Virus record (IMG/VR): IMGVR_UViG_3300011116_000094
Coordinates: 1-24,917 of that record
From: a virus
Direction: 5' to 3' (one strand)
Length of the DNA: 24,917 nucleotides
This document shows, in pieces, positions 1 to 8,929 of this stretch (position 1 is the first letter of the stretch; each line of letters starts with the position of its first letter). A program made the translations under genes and the position numbers. The notes beneath the pieces were generated by a model. That model was not told where the DNA came from. It ran no database searches and saw nothing but the letters and a program-made list of their open reading frames with translations.

Positions 1-498
1 TGACGCTCCAAACACCGCCTGAGCTGCCATCGTTTCAGAGGCAGTTGATGTTTCGTTGATCGTTGCCGGGAACGTGATAAAGCCAACGTCCGTGTCCGTC
101 CCGGTTGCTGATTCAGAGATCGTGGCAGGGAACGTGATGAACCCCACATCGCTGTCTGATGCTGTCACCGAGTCCGAGAACGGCGCATTGAAGGTACTTG
201 GCGCAACCAAGAAGGTATCTGAAACCAACGCACTCTCTGTAATACTCACCCCTAAGTCAGTGGCCGCTGCCAACAGATCTGCAGCTGTAAGACTCTCATT
301 TAATGCGGCGTTAAAAATTAACGCGCCAACGGCCGTACTATCGGAACCTGTAAGACTCTCATTTAATGCAGCGTTAAAAATTGACGCGCCAACAGCCGTA
401 CTATCTGAACCTGTAGCGCTTTCAGAAACAAAAACGTTTATAGCCCCCTCTGGGAGCGCCGAGAACGGGAACTCTGCGAATGAGCCAAAGCCAAACAT
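1..498 (-). CDS. Repeat-rich tail fibre/spike protein, N-terminal part (cut by window edge)
   Basis: The minus strand is open from an ATG at 498 to the left edge, giving 166 codons with no stop. The start overlaps the stop of the giant fibre upstream (TAATG), so the two are probably translationally coupled. After about 25 residues the protein becomes a run of 20-21-residue units that each begin with E/D-S/T-x-T-x-S/T-D and end in a phenylalanine-containing segment such as IFNAALN or ITFPATI; about seven units are visible. Two adjacent units are nearly identical at DNA level (see the 63-bp tandem repeat). Short Ser/Thr/Ala/Asp-rich beta repeats like this are typical of elongated phage fibre shafts and adhesins. 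Its position next to the giant fibre supports a host-contact role, but the receptor-binding end lies outside the window. The plus-strand frame across this stretch is only its antisense shadow. Confidence 0.75.
   Translation of the reverse strand, partial: MFGFGSFAEFPFSALPEGAINVFVSESATGSDSTAVGASIFNAALNESLTGSDSTAVGALIFNAALNESLTAADLLAAATDLGVSITESALVSDTFLVAPSTFNAPFSDSVTASDSDVGFITFPATISESATGTDTDVGFITFPATINETSTASETMAAQAVFGAS
287..412. repeat. 63-bp in-frame tandem duplication inside the partial fibre gene
   Basis: Bases 287-349 and 350-412 are two adjacent 63-bp copies, each starting GTAAGACTCTCATTTAATGC on the plus strand, with only a handful of substitutions. Because 63 bases is 21 codons, the duplication adds exactly one protein repeat unit to the minus-strand fibre gene and keeps the frame. 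It looks like a recent expansion by slippage or unequal recombination. Confidence 0.9.
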
Positions 499-3400
499 TA
501 GAAGAACAAGAAGAAGTTAGATGTTGCAGTCCCCGGAGCGGGGGCGACGTTGAAGTACCACCCTAAACTGCCGTTGTTCGTTGAGTTTGCGCCAGCGTAC
601 CATGTCGTATCAAGACTGAACGCCCTCACACCGGTGATCGTTAGGTAGTCAACGTTCGCTGCCGTTCCAGATCCGGTAAAGATCAGCGTACCCGGAGAAC
701 TCGCAGATGTACCTGTTACCGTCAGGATGTTGCCAACCGTGCCAGTAGCCGTCCATGAGGTCGTGACCCGCTGAGTCGTCGTTCCAATGTTGATTGTGTT
801 GGCACCAGCAGCGGTGCTGCTAATGGTCTTGAAGGTGTTGTTACCGCCGATTGATAGCGTACCGTTGCCGCCTTGATTCAGCGTGATGTTGGTGTAGGCA
901 ACGCCGCCGCCTTGAAAACTTTTAGAAGATGCGCTGGTTAGGCTAATTGTGCCGGTGCCGGTGACGGTGAGGTTAGTGGAGGTGGATGTAGTCCAACCTC
1001 CTGAGTTAGTTATAGTCCAAGTCCCAGAACCTATAGCAATAGTTCTTGTATTAGAATTTGAAGAACTTACACCGCCTTGAGTTGTGCTGCCTGACAGTGT
1101 TACATTATAAGTTACAGCGTCGAATGTCCCATTGGTTATAGTTATAGCTGGGGCACCGCCACTTCCAGTCGATGTAAAAGCATCTTGTAATGATACTGTT
1201 CCACCTACTGAATTAATAACCAAATATTGTGGAAAAGATTTTCCCTGACTCGTTATGGTTTGGCTTACGCGACCCAAAAATGTCAGGCTTGTAGCTCCAC
1301 CAGTTATGGTAGTCCCTGTTCCATTAATCCAATTTCCGTAAATTGAGGGTCCTGGCCCAGTAGCCAGCGTCATCGTGTTTGCCGTGCGAGCCGACATATC
1401 GATGGTGCCGATGTTGTAGGAGACATCGATGGTTATCGTGGCACCGCTGTTTAGCCCTGTGGCTTCAAAGATGCAGGTATCTTGCGCCAAAGGGAAGTTA
1501 TTTGCTGCAACCCCGCCCCCACTTGTTAAGGCCCAGCCTGTAGCGGACCAGCCGCCACCCGCTGCAAGGTTCCAATATTTGTTTGCCGCAGCGGTAAACG
1601 TGATTCCACTGTTGCCCTTACAGTCCCCCAGCCGAGTTCCAGATACCGGAGCCGCAGCACCCGCTATAGTGATGTCGCGAAAGTCTACATCCGTACCGGA
1701 GAACGCAGCGGCAGTGATCGTGCGGGTGGTGCCAATTGTGTTTGATTGGACAAACTGCCGCATCGTGGCGTTGGTGCCAGCGGAGAAGGTCAAAGTGCCG
1801 GTGACCGTTTGGTTGGCAGACAGGGCAATGGTCTTTAGGCCCGAAGAAGTAATGCCGGTGAAAGACAGATTGTTAAAGCTATTTACGCCGTTGATGGTGA
1901 TGGTAGTTCCGGGGCTGGTATTGGTAAAGCTGACGTTGTAGAAAGTTTGGTTGTTGCCAGAAAAGGTTGGCGAAGTGTCTGAGGAGTCAATCTGAGAGGT
2001 GCTTGCGGTAACAGTTAGGTTTGCACGAGTTGTTTCGGTTGTGCCAAAATTAATAAATCCAGAAAGTCCCAACGTTGTTGTTCCCGTGCCAAAGTTAATT
2101 GTGCGAGTATTTCCGTTATTAGACGCGATATTGCCCGCCGTTAAATTATAGGTGGAAAGATTAATAGAGCCATTCGTAACCGTCAGCGCTGACGTTCCTA
2201 TATTTAGCGCACTACCCAAACTCCACGAACAATCTACGCCATTTATTGTTATCGTGCTTGCCAGCGTTACCCCATTAGTCGTAAAAGTCAGTCCAGTCGA
2301 GTTGCTGGATAACGTCATGTTCCCAGTATATGTCCTCGTCAGTCCCGTTGCAGGAAGCGTTACGTTGCCGTGTATCCCGACCATTGCGGTCGATCCAGCA
2401 AGCGTCACATTGCCAGACAGCGGCCCAGCGATCGTGAGTGACTTCATCCGAATCCCGCCGGTCACGGCATCTACCGTAGCGGTATAGGCAGTTGCGTTAG
2501 AGGCTGAATCAAAGATCACATCATCGTGACTACGTGGAACCGCTGCTCCGGAACCGCCGCCAGAGCTAGTAGACCATCTCGCGGTATCCGACCAGTTGCC
2601 CGTGCCACCGACCCAGTAGCGGGTTCCATCAGCAGGTTTAGCCGTGCGGTAAACAGGCGCAGCTGCCGTTCCTGTGCTGTTGGCTCCAGCGTAGAACTCA
2701 CCGGGGCTTGTGGCTGCAAAGCCGATACTGCCCATTGCAAGGTAGTCAATACCGGATGTGCAAGAGCCAGCAAGGATGTGAGAGGTTCCTGTGCCTCCCA
2801 ACGTGACCACGTTACCCGCAGTGCCCGTGACAGTCCACTTGCCGAAGGTCTGATTGGTTGCTTGGAAGTCTATGGTATGTGCAACGGTTTTCGTGCTGGC
2901 AATCTCTGCAAATGTATTGTTTCCACCGATAAATAAAGTAGATGTGCCGGTTGTCCCGCCGATGGTGAGTTTATTGTAAGTAAAATCCCCGCCTTCAAAA
3001 GATCGTGTTGACGAGCTGGTGTTAGACAGAACAATATTGGCTGTGCCTTTATAAAAGTTTAAGCCAGATGCGGTTGGATTCCATACCGCGCCTGTGCCTG
3101 TTAAAGTCCATGTACCAGATCCCATTTTTAATGTTCTAGTAGATCCACTAGTTGACGCTGTAGTAAATGTCACATTGTATGTGACAGCATCAAATGTTCC
3201 TCCAGACAACGAAAACACACTTGTTGTTGTTAATGCATCAGCAAGCTGTACTACTGTTGAAATATTTATTACACTTATAGCTGTACCACCAAAGGACACT
3301 CCATTACTTGTAATTGTTTGTGTGCCATTTTTTGCAAACTGCATTGTTGCGTTAATTGAGCAAGTCACGCCAGTGCCAAATTTCCAATTTCCATAAACAG

Positions 3401-5678
3401 TCGGACCAGACGGCCCAGACAATGTCATTGCGCTCGTTCTTGCAGAAGCATCAAATGTTCCAACGTTCCGTGGCAAATTAAATGCTATGGTTCCAGCAGC
3501 CCCAGTATCATCAAACACCGCAGTATCTTGTGGCAGTGGAAATTGATTAATGTCTGGCGTTCCACCAGAAGTTGGACACCATCCCGTAGCAGTCCAGTTC
3601 TGTGATCCAGCAAGGTTCCAGTAAACGGTTTTTGGAGCAGGGAACGTAATTCCAGAGTTCCCACCGCAGTTACCTGCTCTGGTCGGCGATGATCCCGCAG
3701 CAGCTCCAGCAATCGTGATGTCTTGGAAGTCGCAGTCTGTTGCGGATAAAGTCCCTACAGTTAATATTACTGGAACTCCAGGTGAATTTGACCTAACACT
3801 TAATCGCCTAATTACTGTTGCTCCATTAACAGTCAAGGTGCCATTTATTGTTTGATTTTGAGAAAACGCCACATTTCTATATTCGCCACTAAATGATGGA
3901 GCGGCAACTGTTAAATTATTAAATGTGTTAACAAAATTTATTGTGTGATCGGCGTTGAATGTTCCCGTGCCTGTAAACGACACGTTATAAAACGTTACAC
4001 CGCCTCCGTTAATAGTTACGGCTGAATTATTGCTCGTCAAATTTATTTGTGAAGTACCAGCGCTAAATGTAAGGTTCGTTGCCGTTGACAACCCTATAGC
4101 CGAACCTGAACTACTTATTGTAACTGTGCTTGACCCCAACGCAATTGTCCTAACGTTGGAGTTGCTGGAAGACAAAGTCCCAGCAGTGACATTGAAGTTC
4201 TTGGTATCAAACGTGCCGTTGGTGACGGTGAGTATATTTGATCCAATATTCAGCGCATCAGCAAGCTGAACTGTGCCTCCGTAGGAGTCAACCGTTAACG
4301 CACCACCAAAGCTCTTGCCTGCACTGGTAATGGTCTGTGTGTTTCTACCGGAATAGGTTAATAAGGTTCCGCTCGATACGTTTGACCCAGAACCATTTAT
4401 CCAATTTCCGTAAATTGTAAAAGTTCCCAAGTTCAACGTCATCGCGCTCGTCCGTCCAGACATATCGACCGTCCCTGTGTAGGGAACAGCAGAGTCCATC
4501 GTAATCGTGCCGGTCACTGACCCGGCGTTAGTGAACGTGGCTGTGTCTTGAGCGAGCGGGAAGAAATTGGTATTGGGCGCTCCTGTAGAGGTATCCGACC
4601 AGCCGTTGGCAGACCAGTTCTGTGCGCCAGCAAGATTCCAATACACCGTCTTCGGCGCACTGAATGTGATCCCTCGGCATCCTCTTAAATCACCGATCCT
4701 CGTACCAGAGATCGGTGCAGCAGTACCAACAACGTAGATGTCCCGAAAGTCTGCGTCAGTCAGACTAGGAGCGGAGTTGATCGTGAGGGTTTGGGCTAGG
4801 CCGTAGGTAACACCTTGAAAAAAAACTCGTCGATTGCCTGCGGTGCTTGTGGTGGATAGGGTGCCGTTGATGGTTTGGCGAGAATCAAAAGTAACTTGAC
4901 GAATACCTACGGTAGATGGCGCGGTAATGGTTAAATTGTTGAAGGTATTAATACTAGTTATAAAATGCGTTGCCGCTATTCCTGATGTAAAAGACACATT
5001 ATAAAAAGTAACCCCAGTTGCAGTTACTGCCCCGCCAGCAAGACCGGTGCCAGAGCCTGTGCATATAATTGTTGACGTTCCAGCATTAAAAGTTAGATTA
5101 GTATTGGTTGAAAAATTTACCGAATTACCACTAGAACTTTGACTAAAAGTAAGGGTGCTGCCGTTCAGTGAAATTGTTCGAGTATTGCTGTTGTTAGACA
5201 CCAAATTTAGAGCGGTAACGGAATAATTACTGGCCGAAGTTGTAAACGTTCCCTGTGTGACGTTTAATGTATTAGACCCAACATTTAGTGCATCACCAAG
5301 CGTTACCGTAATACCTGCGCCGTTAATCGTTACCGGGCCAAGCGTTTTACCCGCGCTGGTTAGCGTTCCTGTTCCATTAAGCGTCAACGTACCGACATAA
5401 GTCACCGTCATCCCGGCAACCAAAGTAACGCTGCCAGACACCGTGATAGCCGCAGATCCCGCTAGAGTGCCGGTAAAGCCAGTGCAGTTGATTGACTTGG
5501 CCCCGGTGTTCCCTGTAGAGATGGTTACGGTGTTTGCGCCGGAAGCACCATCAAAGAACACATCGTCCGCAGACGTAGGGACAGCTTGTCCACCGGCACC
5601 GCCGGAGGTTAGCGCCCATTTGGTACCGGCAGTACCGTCCCACGCAGCCGTTCCACCGACCCAGTAGCGATCTGCCAC
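498..5678 (-). CDS. Giant modular tail fibre/adhesin (1726 aa)
   Basis: This is the largest gene in the window and is extremely rich in Thr, Ser, Gly and Asn, with alternating beta-strand patterns. Five tandem modules of about 340 residues can be seen. Each opens with an aromatic motif (RYWVGGT at 4 and 1020; YWNLA at 346, 685 and 1368) followed by a W...SGG...P...D..F pattern. Each module also carries one copy of an S-N-x-N-x-R-T-I-like motif (about residues 160, 503, 841, 1186 and 1538). Modules 1, 2 and 4 contain FYNVSF; modules 3 and 5 end in F/W-YAGANST. No transmembrane segment or enzymatic motif was seen. The start is a GTG at 5678, five bases before which lies an AGGG ribosome-binding site; it follows the upstream stop directly. 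A beta-helical or beta-sandwich fibre that contacts the host surface is the best reading, judged from composition, repeats and position. Its exact role in the virion is inferred. Confidence 0.8.
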   Translation of the reverse strand: MADRYWVGGTAAWDGTAGTKWALTSGGAGGQAVPTSADDVFFDGASGANTVTISTGNTGAKSINCTGFTGTLAGSAAITVSGSVTLVAGMTVTYVGTLTLNGTGTLTSAGKTLGPVTINGAGITVTLGDALNVGSNTLNVTQGTFTTSASNYSVTALNLVSNNSNTRTISLNGSTLTFSQSSSGNSVNFSTNTNLTFNAGTSTIICTGSGTGLAGGAVTATGVTFYNVSFTSGIAATHFITSINTFNNLTITAPSTVGIRQVTFDSRQTINGTLSTTSTAGNRRVFFQGVTYGLAQTLTINSAPSLTDADFRDIYVVGTAAPISGTRIGDLRGCRGITFSAPKTVYWNLAGAQNWSANGWSDTSTGAPNTNFFPLAQDTATFTNAGSVTGTITMDSAVPYTGTVDMSGRTSAMTLNLGTFTIYGNWINGSGSNVSSGTLLTYSGRNTQTITSAGKSFGGALTVDSYGGTVQLADALNIGSNILTVTNGTFDTKNFNVTAGTLSSSNSNVRTIALGSSTVTISSSGSAIGLSTATNLTFSAGTSQINLTSNNSAVTINGGGVTFYNVSFTGTGTFNADHTINFVNTFNNLTVAAPSFSGEYRNVAFSQNQTINGTLTVNGATVIRRLSVRSNSPGVPVILTVGTLSATDCDFQDITIAGAAAGSSPTRAGNCGGNSGITFPAPKTVYWNLAGSQNWTATGWCPTSGGTPDINQFPLPQDTAVFDDTGAAGTIAFNLPRNVGTFDASARTSAMTLSGPSGPTVYGNWKFGTGVTCSINATMQFAKNGTQTITSNGVSFGGTAISVINISTVVQLADALTTTSVFSLSGGTFDAVTYNVTFTTASTSGSTRTLKMGSGTWTLTGTGAVWNPTASGLNFYKGTANIVLSNTSSSTRSFEGGDFTYNKLTIGGTTGTSTLFIGGNNTFAEIASTKTVAHTIDFQATNQTFGKWTVTGTAGNVVTLGGTGTSHILAGSCTSGIDYLAMGSIGFAATSPGEFYAGANSTGTAAAPVYRTAKPADGTRYWVGGTGNWSDTARWSTSSGGGSGAAVPRSHDDVIFDSASNATAYTATVDAVTGGIRMKSLTIAGPLSGNVTLAGSTAMVGIHGNVTLPATGLTRTYTGNMTLSSNSTGLTFTTNGVTLASTITINGVDCSWSLGSALNIGTSALTVTNGSINLSTYNLTAGNIASNNGNTRTINFGTGTTTLGLSGFINFGTTETTRANLTVTASTSQIDSSDTSPTFSGNNQTFYNVSFTNTSPGTTITINGVNSFNNLSFTGITSSGLKTIALSANQTVTGTLTFSAGTNATMRQFVQSNTIGTTRTITAAAFSGTDVDFRDITIAGAAAPVSGTRLGDCKGNSGITFTAAANKYWNLAAGGGWSATGWALTSGGGVAANNFPLAQDTCIFEATGLNSGATITIDVSYNIGTIDMSARTANTMTLATGPGPSIYGNWINGTGTTITGGATSLTFLGRVSQTITSQGKSFPQYLVINSVGGTVSLQDAFTSTGSGGAPAITITNGTFDAVTYNVTLSGSTTQGGVSSSNSNTRTIAIGSGTWTITNSGGWTTSTSTNLTVTGTGTISLTSASSKSFQGGGVAYTNITLNQGGNGTLSIGGNNTFKTISSTAAGANTINIGTTTQRVTTSWTATGTVGNILTVTGTSASSPGTLIFTGSGTAANVDYLTITGVRAFSLDTTWYAGANSTNNGSLGWYFNVAPAPGTATSNFFLFF

Positions 5679-5680
5679 GG

Positions 5681-5953
5681 TTACACCCTATAGAACCAGA
5701 TGCCATCAATCTCGATCAGTTTGGCTCCAGAGGGCGGGACTCCTTCTAGCTTTTGATAGACCTCACCACCGATCTCTTTGGTGGTATCCGGCTGTTCTAC
5801 CGGGGGCGCGGTGACTACTGCGATCCAGTTGTCCCGGCGCTGCTCCTTCATGGCCTGGATCTCTGCCTCGGTGAAGGTGTGATCTTCCGGCAGGTGCAGA
5901 GCGTCAGCGAACTTGCCGTGCGGCGTTTCGAATTCAAAATCGATTTTGATCAT
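5681..5953 (-). CDS. Small conserved phage protein in the fibre operon (90 aa)
   Basis: A soluble, acidic 90-residue protein starting MIKIDFEFETPHGKF. It has the pattern DALHLPEDHTFTEAEIQAMK near residues 18-37, followed by QRRDNWIAVV. The start lies one base after the stop of the preceding gene (TAACATG), and the giant fibre follows two bases after its stop. Proteins of this look sit next to fibre genes in many aquatic phages. I do not know a function. A fibre assembly or chaperone role is possible from position alone. Confidence 0.75.
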   Translation of the reverse strand: MIKIDFEFETPHGKFADALHLPEDHTFTEAEIQAMKEQRRDNWIAVVTAPPVEQPDTTKEIGGEVYQKLEGVPPSGAKLIEIDGIWFYRV

Positions 5954-5954
5954 G

Positions 5955-6824
5955 TTATGCCTGCGTGGTTACTGCGACCACATCCCAGCGCGTGTTATTG
6001 GCGTTGTAGATGCAGCCGACATATGTGGTTTTGCTGATTGTCGTTGCGGTAGGAAGCGTTACGCCAATTACAGTGTAAGTGCCGTTCCAAGTCAACGCTC
6101 TCGATGTCCCGTTGTCCAGAATACGAAAGATCAGCTTGTTACCATCTACAGGAGTTCCGATTGGCGCGTTAATCTGCAACGCCGCCGCCTGTGCCGTTAC
6201 GACATACTGATCATACGCAGAAATATCAGGAGTGATGGCCGAGGTCGATGCAGTGCTAGATACTCTTGGGTCAATTCGTTTGTTGGTTAGGGTTTCAGCA
6301 CCATTTGTTGTGGCCTGATTGATCTGGGCTAAGACCTGAACAGTGCCGCTACTGTTTTTGAAGTACAGCTTTCCGTCAGCGGTGTTGACCACCAACTCAC
6401 CAGCGGAAAGGCTTGCGCCAGTCGGGACAGATCCAGGTGTGCTGCTGTACCTTAGTTGGATTGTCGTGACGTTGCCTGAATATGACGCTGATGTAGCGGG
6501 AACAATATCTGACCCGTCAATATAAACTGAACGCTCTGCGGGATACGTCAGGAACACATCCTTACTGCCTGACCCCCAGTTAACAGCCGACCCTGAATTG
6601 CTAGAGTCAAGAATCGTATCTCGACTGAGCGTAGTTCCAGAAGATGTGTACGTTCCGATACCGACTTCCCAGTCAGTACCATTTGTGACCGTATAGTAGG
6701 TTGTGTTTCCGTCACCGACGACAGAAAAGGATTGATAGCCCGTCACAGCACCGGCTAGTGTATAAGTGCCAGTGCTAGTCGTTGTTGTTGTCTCTTTTAC
6801 ACGGTCTTTTAGGACAAGCGCCAT
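5955..6824 (-). CDS. Tail/fibre structural protein (289 aa)
   Basis: The N-terminus (residues 1-110) reads MALVLKDRVKETTTTT, then ITLAG-like, GDGNTTYYTVT, WEVGIGTYT, TTLSRDTIL and a DVFLTYPAERSV segment. That pattern recurs in tail fibre and spike proteins of tailed phages, where it precedes a variable shaft. The middle contains G-x-L-Y-F-K-N-like beta elements (about 150-165) and a TLTNKRIDPRV motif that is common in fibres. The C-terminal third (about 200-289) looks like a compact beta domain ending in NNTRWDVVAVTTQA. It is Thr/Ser/Gly-rich and has no signal peptide. It is probably the baseplate-proximal fibre or a short fibre; the family assignment is from recognition rather than search. 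Confidence 0.75.
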   Translation of the reverse strand: MALVLKDRVKETTTTTSTGTYTLAGAVTGYQSFSVVGDGNTTYYTVTNGTDWEVGIGTYTSSGTTLSRDTILDSSNSGSAVNWGSGSKDVFLTYPAERSVYIDGSDIVPATSASYSGNVTTIQLRYSSTPGSVPTGASLSAGELVVNTADGKLYFKNSSGTVQVLAQINQATTNGAETLTNKRIDPRVSSTASTSAITPDISAYDQYVVTAQAAALQINAPIGTPVDGNKLIFRILDNGTSRALTWNGTYTVIGVTLPTATTISKTTYVGCIYNANNTRWDVVAVTTQA

Positions 6825-6836
6825 GACATCGGCCTA

Positions 6837-7418
6837 TTAGGCAGCATCTAGCGAGAACGTATAGGTCACATTCAGCGTATCGCCCGATACCACACTCCGG
6901 TCTCCGGGAGACTGGAAATCAGCGGCAGAGAACAGAATCCCTGTGGAGCCGCCTTTAGTATTGTTGCTGATCAAGAACGCGCCACCAATGGTCGTGGTGC
7001 CGTTGATGCTAAACGATGCTGGCGAGGCTGAGTTGCTAATCACCGAAGGATCTGCGGTCGTTGCCGTCCCAAACGTTGCAGCAGGACGGGTGGCGTTGCT
7101 GTAGGTCGTGTTCTCAGTCCAGCCAGCATGAAGAGCAGCGGTATCACCAGCAGCCGGATTGTTTGATGAAGCAGCGCCATACAGCCCAATATACCAAGCA
7201 GCAGAATACGACACACCCTTAAAGTACTGAGTGTTCATGTCCTGAAGACCCACGTTCACCACGAGGTTCTTGGACTCTGCTTCCCACTTACGATTGCCGT
7301 CTTTGTCGAGGCACTCAATATAGAACTTACCGCCCGCTTTGACTTTCTCGGTCGGTTGGACATGGCGTTCCACCGAAGCGGTCACGATGTCAGTAGATTT
7401 GGCTTTTTCGTGAGACAT
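6837..7418 (-). CDS. Putative virion/tail protein (193 aa)
   Basis: Residues 1-50 are charged (MSHEKAKSTDIV..., then KFYIECLDKDGNRKWEAESKN). They are followed by NLVVNVGLQDMNTQYF and AAWYIGLYG, then a Ser/Thr/Ala-rich beta-type C-terminal half ending in TLNVTYTFSLDAA. The pattern of a short charged head followed by a G-L-Y-G-containing beta domain is frequent in small structural proteins encoded next to tail fibres in aquatic podoviruses. The start follows the upstream stop by three bases. I recognise the neighbourhood and type but not a specific function; a minor tail or decoration role is the most likely. Confidence 0.65.
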   Translation of the reverse strand: MSHEKAKSTDIVTASVERHVQPTEKVKAGGKFYIECLDKDGNRKWEAESKNLVVNVGLQDMNTQYFKGVSYSAAWYIGLYGAASSNNPAAGDTAALHAGWTENTTYSNATRPAATFGTATTADPSVISNSASPASFSINGTTTIGGAFLISNNTKGGSTGILFSAADFQSPGDRSVVSGDTLNVTYTFSLDAA

Positions 7419-7421
7419 GAT

Positions 7422-7829
7422 TTACCCCAAACGAATGATTGCGGAAGTGTTGGTGGCAGTTGGAAACTGCACGGTAAATGTGCTGACGGAAGTTTTATCT
7501 GTGCCAAAATCTAAGACACATACAGCGCCATTATCACCAGCCTTGTAAATCAACGCGCCCCGAGCGGTGAACGCAGCAGACCAGCTAGGGTTGTTAAACG
7601 TAAGATACGCAATATTATCGTTAATAGCAACGGTAGCCCCCGTCAATAAAGCTGCAGCATACCCAGAAGCAGAAACCTCGCCGGTAGTCGTGTACGCGGT
7701 TGTACTGGCATTAAGCGTTGCATTGTTCGTATAGAGGGCCATGTAAAACGACCCGCTCGAAAAATTAAACGAGCCGGTCAGCAACCCCGTCTTAAACACG
7801 TCGCAAGTATAGTTGCCGGTGAAAGCCAT
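7422..7829 (-). CDS. Putative virion protein (135 aa)
   Basis: The protein begins MAFTGNYTCDVFKTGLL and continues with FYMALYTNNATLNASTTAY and a TTGEVSASGYAA segment, then a beta-rich remainder ending in TNTSAIIRLG. The F-x-x-A-L-Y-T...T-A-Y-T-T...E-V motif is one I associate with small structural proteins in tail gene clusters of aquatic phages. The start codon overlaps the upstream stop (TGATG), implying translational coupling. No enzymatic motifs or membrane segments are visible. A small head or tail surface protein is likely, but the exact role is unknown. Confidence 0.65.
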   Translation of the reverse strand: MAFTGNYTCDVFKTGLLTGSFNFSSGSFYMALYTNNATLNASTTAYTTTGEVSASGYAAALLTGATVAINDNIAYLTFNNPSWSAAFTARGALIYKAGDNGAVCVLDFGTDKTSVSTFTVQFPTATNTSAIIRLG

Positions 7830-8494
7830 CAGGTCACCGCCTGTCTGTATTGCCCAGACCGGTACGCATCTTGACGCTCCATACCGTCGCCCAGACGCTT
7901 AGCAAGAGCAAGTGCTTCTTTGTACTTACCATCGTAAAGCGTAATCAGATCTTGCTCACCCTTCATGTAGGTGTAAGCCTCAATCAGCGAACCGTACAAC
8001 AAGACCGAGTCAAAATTGTCGCCCAGCCAAGTTGTGTTAGCCGTGACGATTGACTCAGGATAGTAGTAATAGTGTAATTCGACGGTGTACGCGTTATCTG
8101 GCGTTGGGCCGAAAAGGAAAGACAGCTCCGTCGTAATCGTCGTACCAGACACCGTCGGACCAAACAACGCATAATATTTTGGAATGGCGGCATCAGTAGG
8201 CGACGGGTACGCTTGCCGAATGTAGTTCACATCTTTGTTCAGCAAATACTCATAGGCACCCGTGCCGTCAATAACCGCAAACGAGTAAACGGCAAGAAAA
8301 TCAAGCGGGCACGAAAGATACTTAATATTTGCAGACGTTGTTCCCGTCACGTTTTTACGCAGAGACGGGAACTGAACAGAGTTATAAATACGCTGTTCAG
8401 CCTGTTTAACAAAAACAGGAATCTGTGCAGCAAACTCGGTGCTGGTGTTTTCTGTGTACGCAACGAGTGCTGCAGAGAGCTCCGTGTAGTTCAC
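7829..8494 (-). CDS. Adaptor-like head-tail connector protein (221 aa)
   Basis: The N-terminal helical part has NYTELSAALVAYTE followed by FAAQIPVFVKQAEQRIYNSV and SLRKNVTG (residues 2-50). The middle is beta-rich (KYLSCPLDFLAVYSFAVI, PKYYALFG) and the C-terminal helices run from VLLYGSLIEAYTYMKGEQDL to the end. This order matches the phage adaptor class (P22 gp4-like/SU10-type), which binds the portal ring and prepares the tail attachment site. Translation probably starts at a GTG (8494) that overlaps the upstream stop as GTGA; no ATG is better placed. A second adaptor-like gene lies at 9376-10335. Which of the two contacts the portal directly cannot be told from sequence alone. Confidence 0.7.
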   Translation of the reverse strand: MNYTELSAALVAYTENTSTEFAAQIPVFVKQAEQRIYNSVQFPSLRKNVTGTTSANIKYLSCPLDFLAVYSFAVIDGTGAYEYLLNKDVNYIRQAYPSPTDAAIPKYYALFGPTVSGTTITTELSFLFGPTPDNAYTVELHYYYYPESIVTANTTWLGDNFDSVLLYGSLIEAYTYMKGEQDLITLYDGKYKEALALAKRLGDGMERQDAYRSGQYRQAVT

Positions 8495-8751
8495 GCCATC
8501 GGCCCTCTAGACATGACGCCTTTCGTTGCAGCGCCAGTGCCACGCATCTTGATGCCCGTCGTTTTAGCTTCTGGGCTGTAGCCGTGCCGATCAACACCGT
8601 ACACCGACATGTTCACGCTGTCCGCTTTGGTCGGTTCTGCATCATAACCATTACCCAAACGGACGTTATCGCCCGTCATAGTGTGCGCGGGCGCGTAGAC
8701 ATCGGCAGGGCCGATCTCTTTGCCCTTCACTTTCATGCTAAATTTAGCCAT
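8491..8751 (-). CDS. Small basic phage protein with RGTGAATKG C-terminus (86 aa)
   Basis: I start this gene at the ATG at 8751 (MAKFSMKVKGKEIGPADVYA), two bases from the upstream stop in the recurring TGACATG junction. The frame stays open upstream, but that extension overlaps the previous gene in full and has no ribosome-binding site. The protein has no membrane segment and ends in TGIKMRGTGAATKGVMSRGP, a Gly/Lys/Arg-rich tail of a kind I have seen on small proteins in aquatic phages. It lies between the zinc-ribbon/basic-protein genes and an adaptor gene. Function is unknown; a virion-associated role is inferred from context. Confidence 0.7.
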   Translation of the reverse strand: MAKFSMKVKGKEIGPADVYAPAHTMTGDNVRLGNGYDAEPTKADSVNMSVYGVDRHGYSPEAKTTGIKMRGTGAATKGVMSRGPMA

Positions 8752-8752
8752 G

Positions 8753-8929
8753 TCAGATCCCCGTGGCGCGAACAGAACGAACAGACTTCTTCTGGTTGGC
8801 AACCTTTGCAAGGTTACGTCCAAGCTGCCGCATCTGCGCGTTGGTTTTGCCGCCTTTAGCAAGTTTGGTCAGCGGCTTGCCGGGATGCATCGCTCGCTCG
8901 TGCTTGTGAACCGCTTTCTTCGCGTCCAT
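8753..8929 (-). CDS. Small strongly basic phage protein (58 aa)
   Basis: The preferred start is the ATG at 8929 (MDAKKAVHKHERAMHPGKP), which has an AGGAG ribosome-binding site six bases upstream. The longer open frame to 9049 overlaps the previous gene and lacks such a site. The protein is rich in Lys, Arg and His (HKHERAMHPGKPLTKL, then AKGGKTNAQMRQLGRNLAKV) and has no acidic patch or membrane segment. It probably forms one or two amphipathic helices. Small basic proteins like this recur in this cluster and could bind nucleic acid or be packaged with it, but no function is established. Confidence 0.65.
   Translation of the reverse strand: MDAKKAVHKHERAMHPGKPLTKLAKGGKTNAQMRQLGRNLAKVANQKKSVRSVRATGI

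Noticed and set aside
56-520. 154-residue plus-strand open frame at the left edge
   Set aside because: It is antisense to the minus-strand repeat fibre, which starts in a TAATG overlap with the giant fibre and continues the operon.
1429-5667. Several open frames of 70-170 codons opposite the giant fibre
   Set aside because: They are low-complexity Val/Pro/Ala-rich antisense translations of Thr/Ser/Gly-rich codons and have no consistent ribosome-binding sites.
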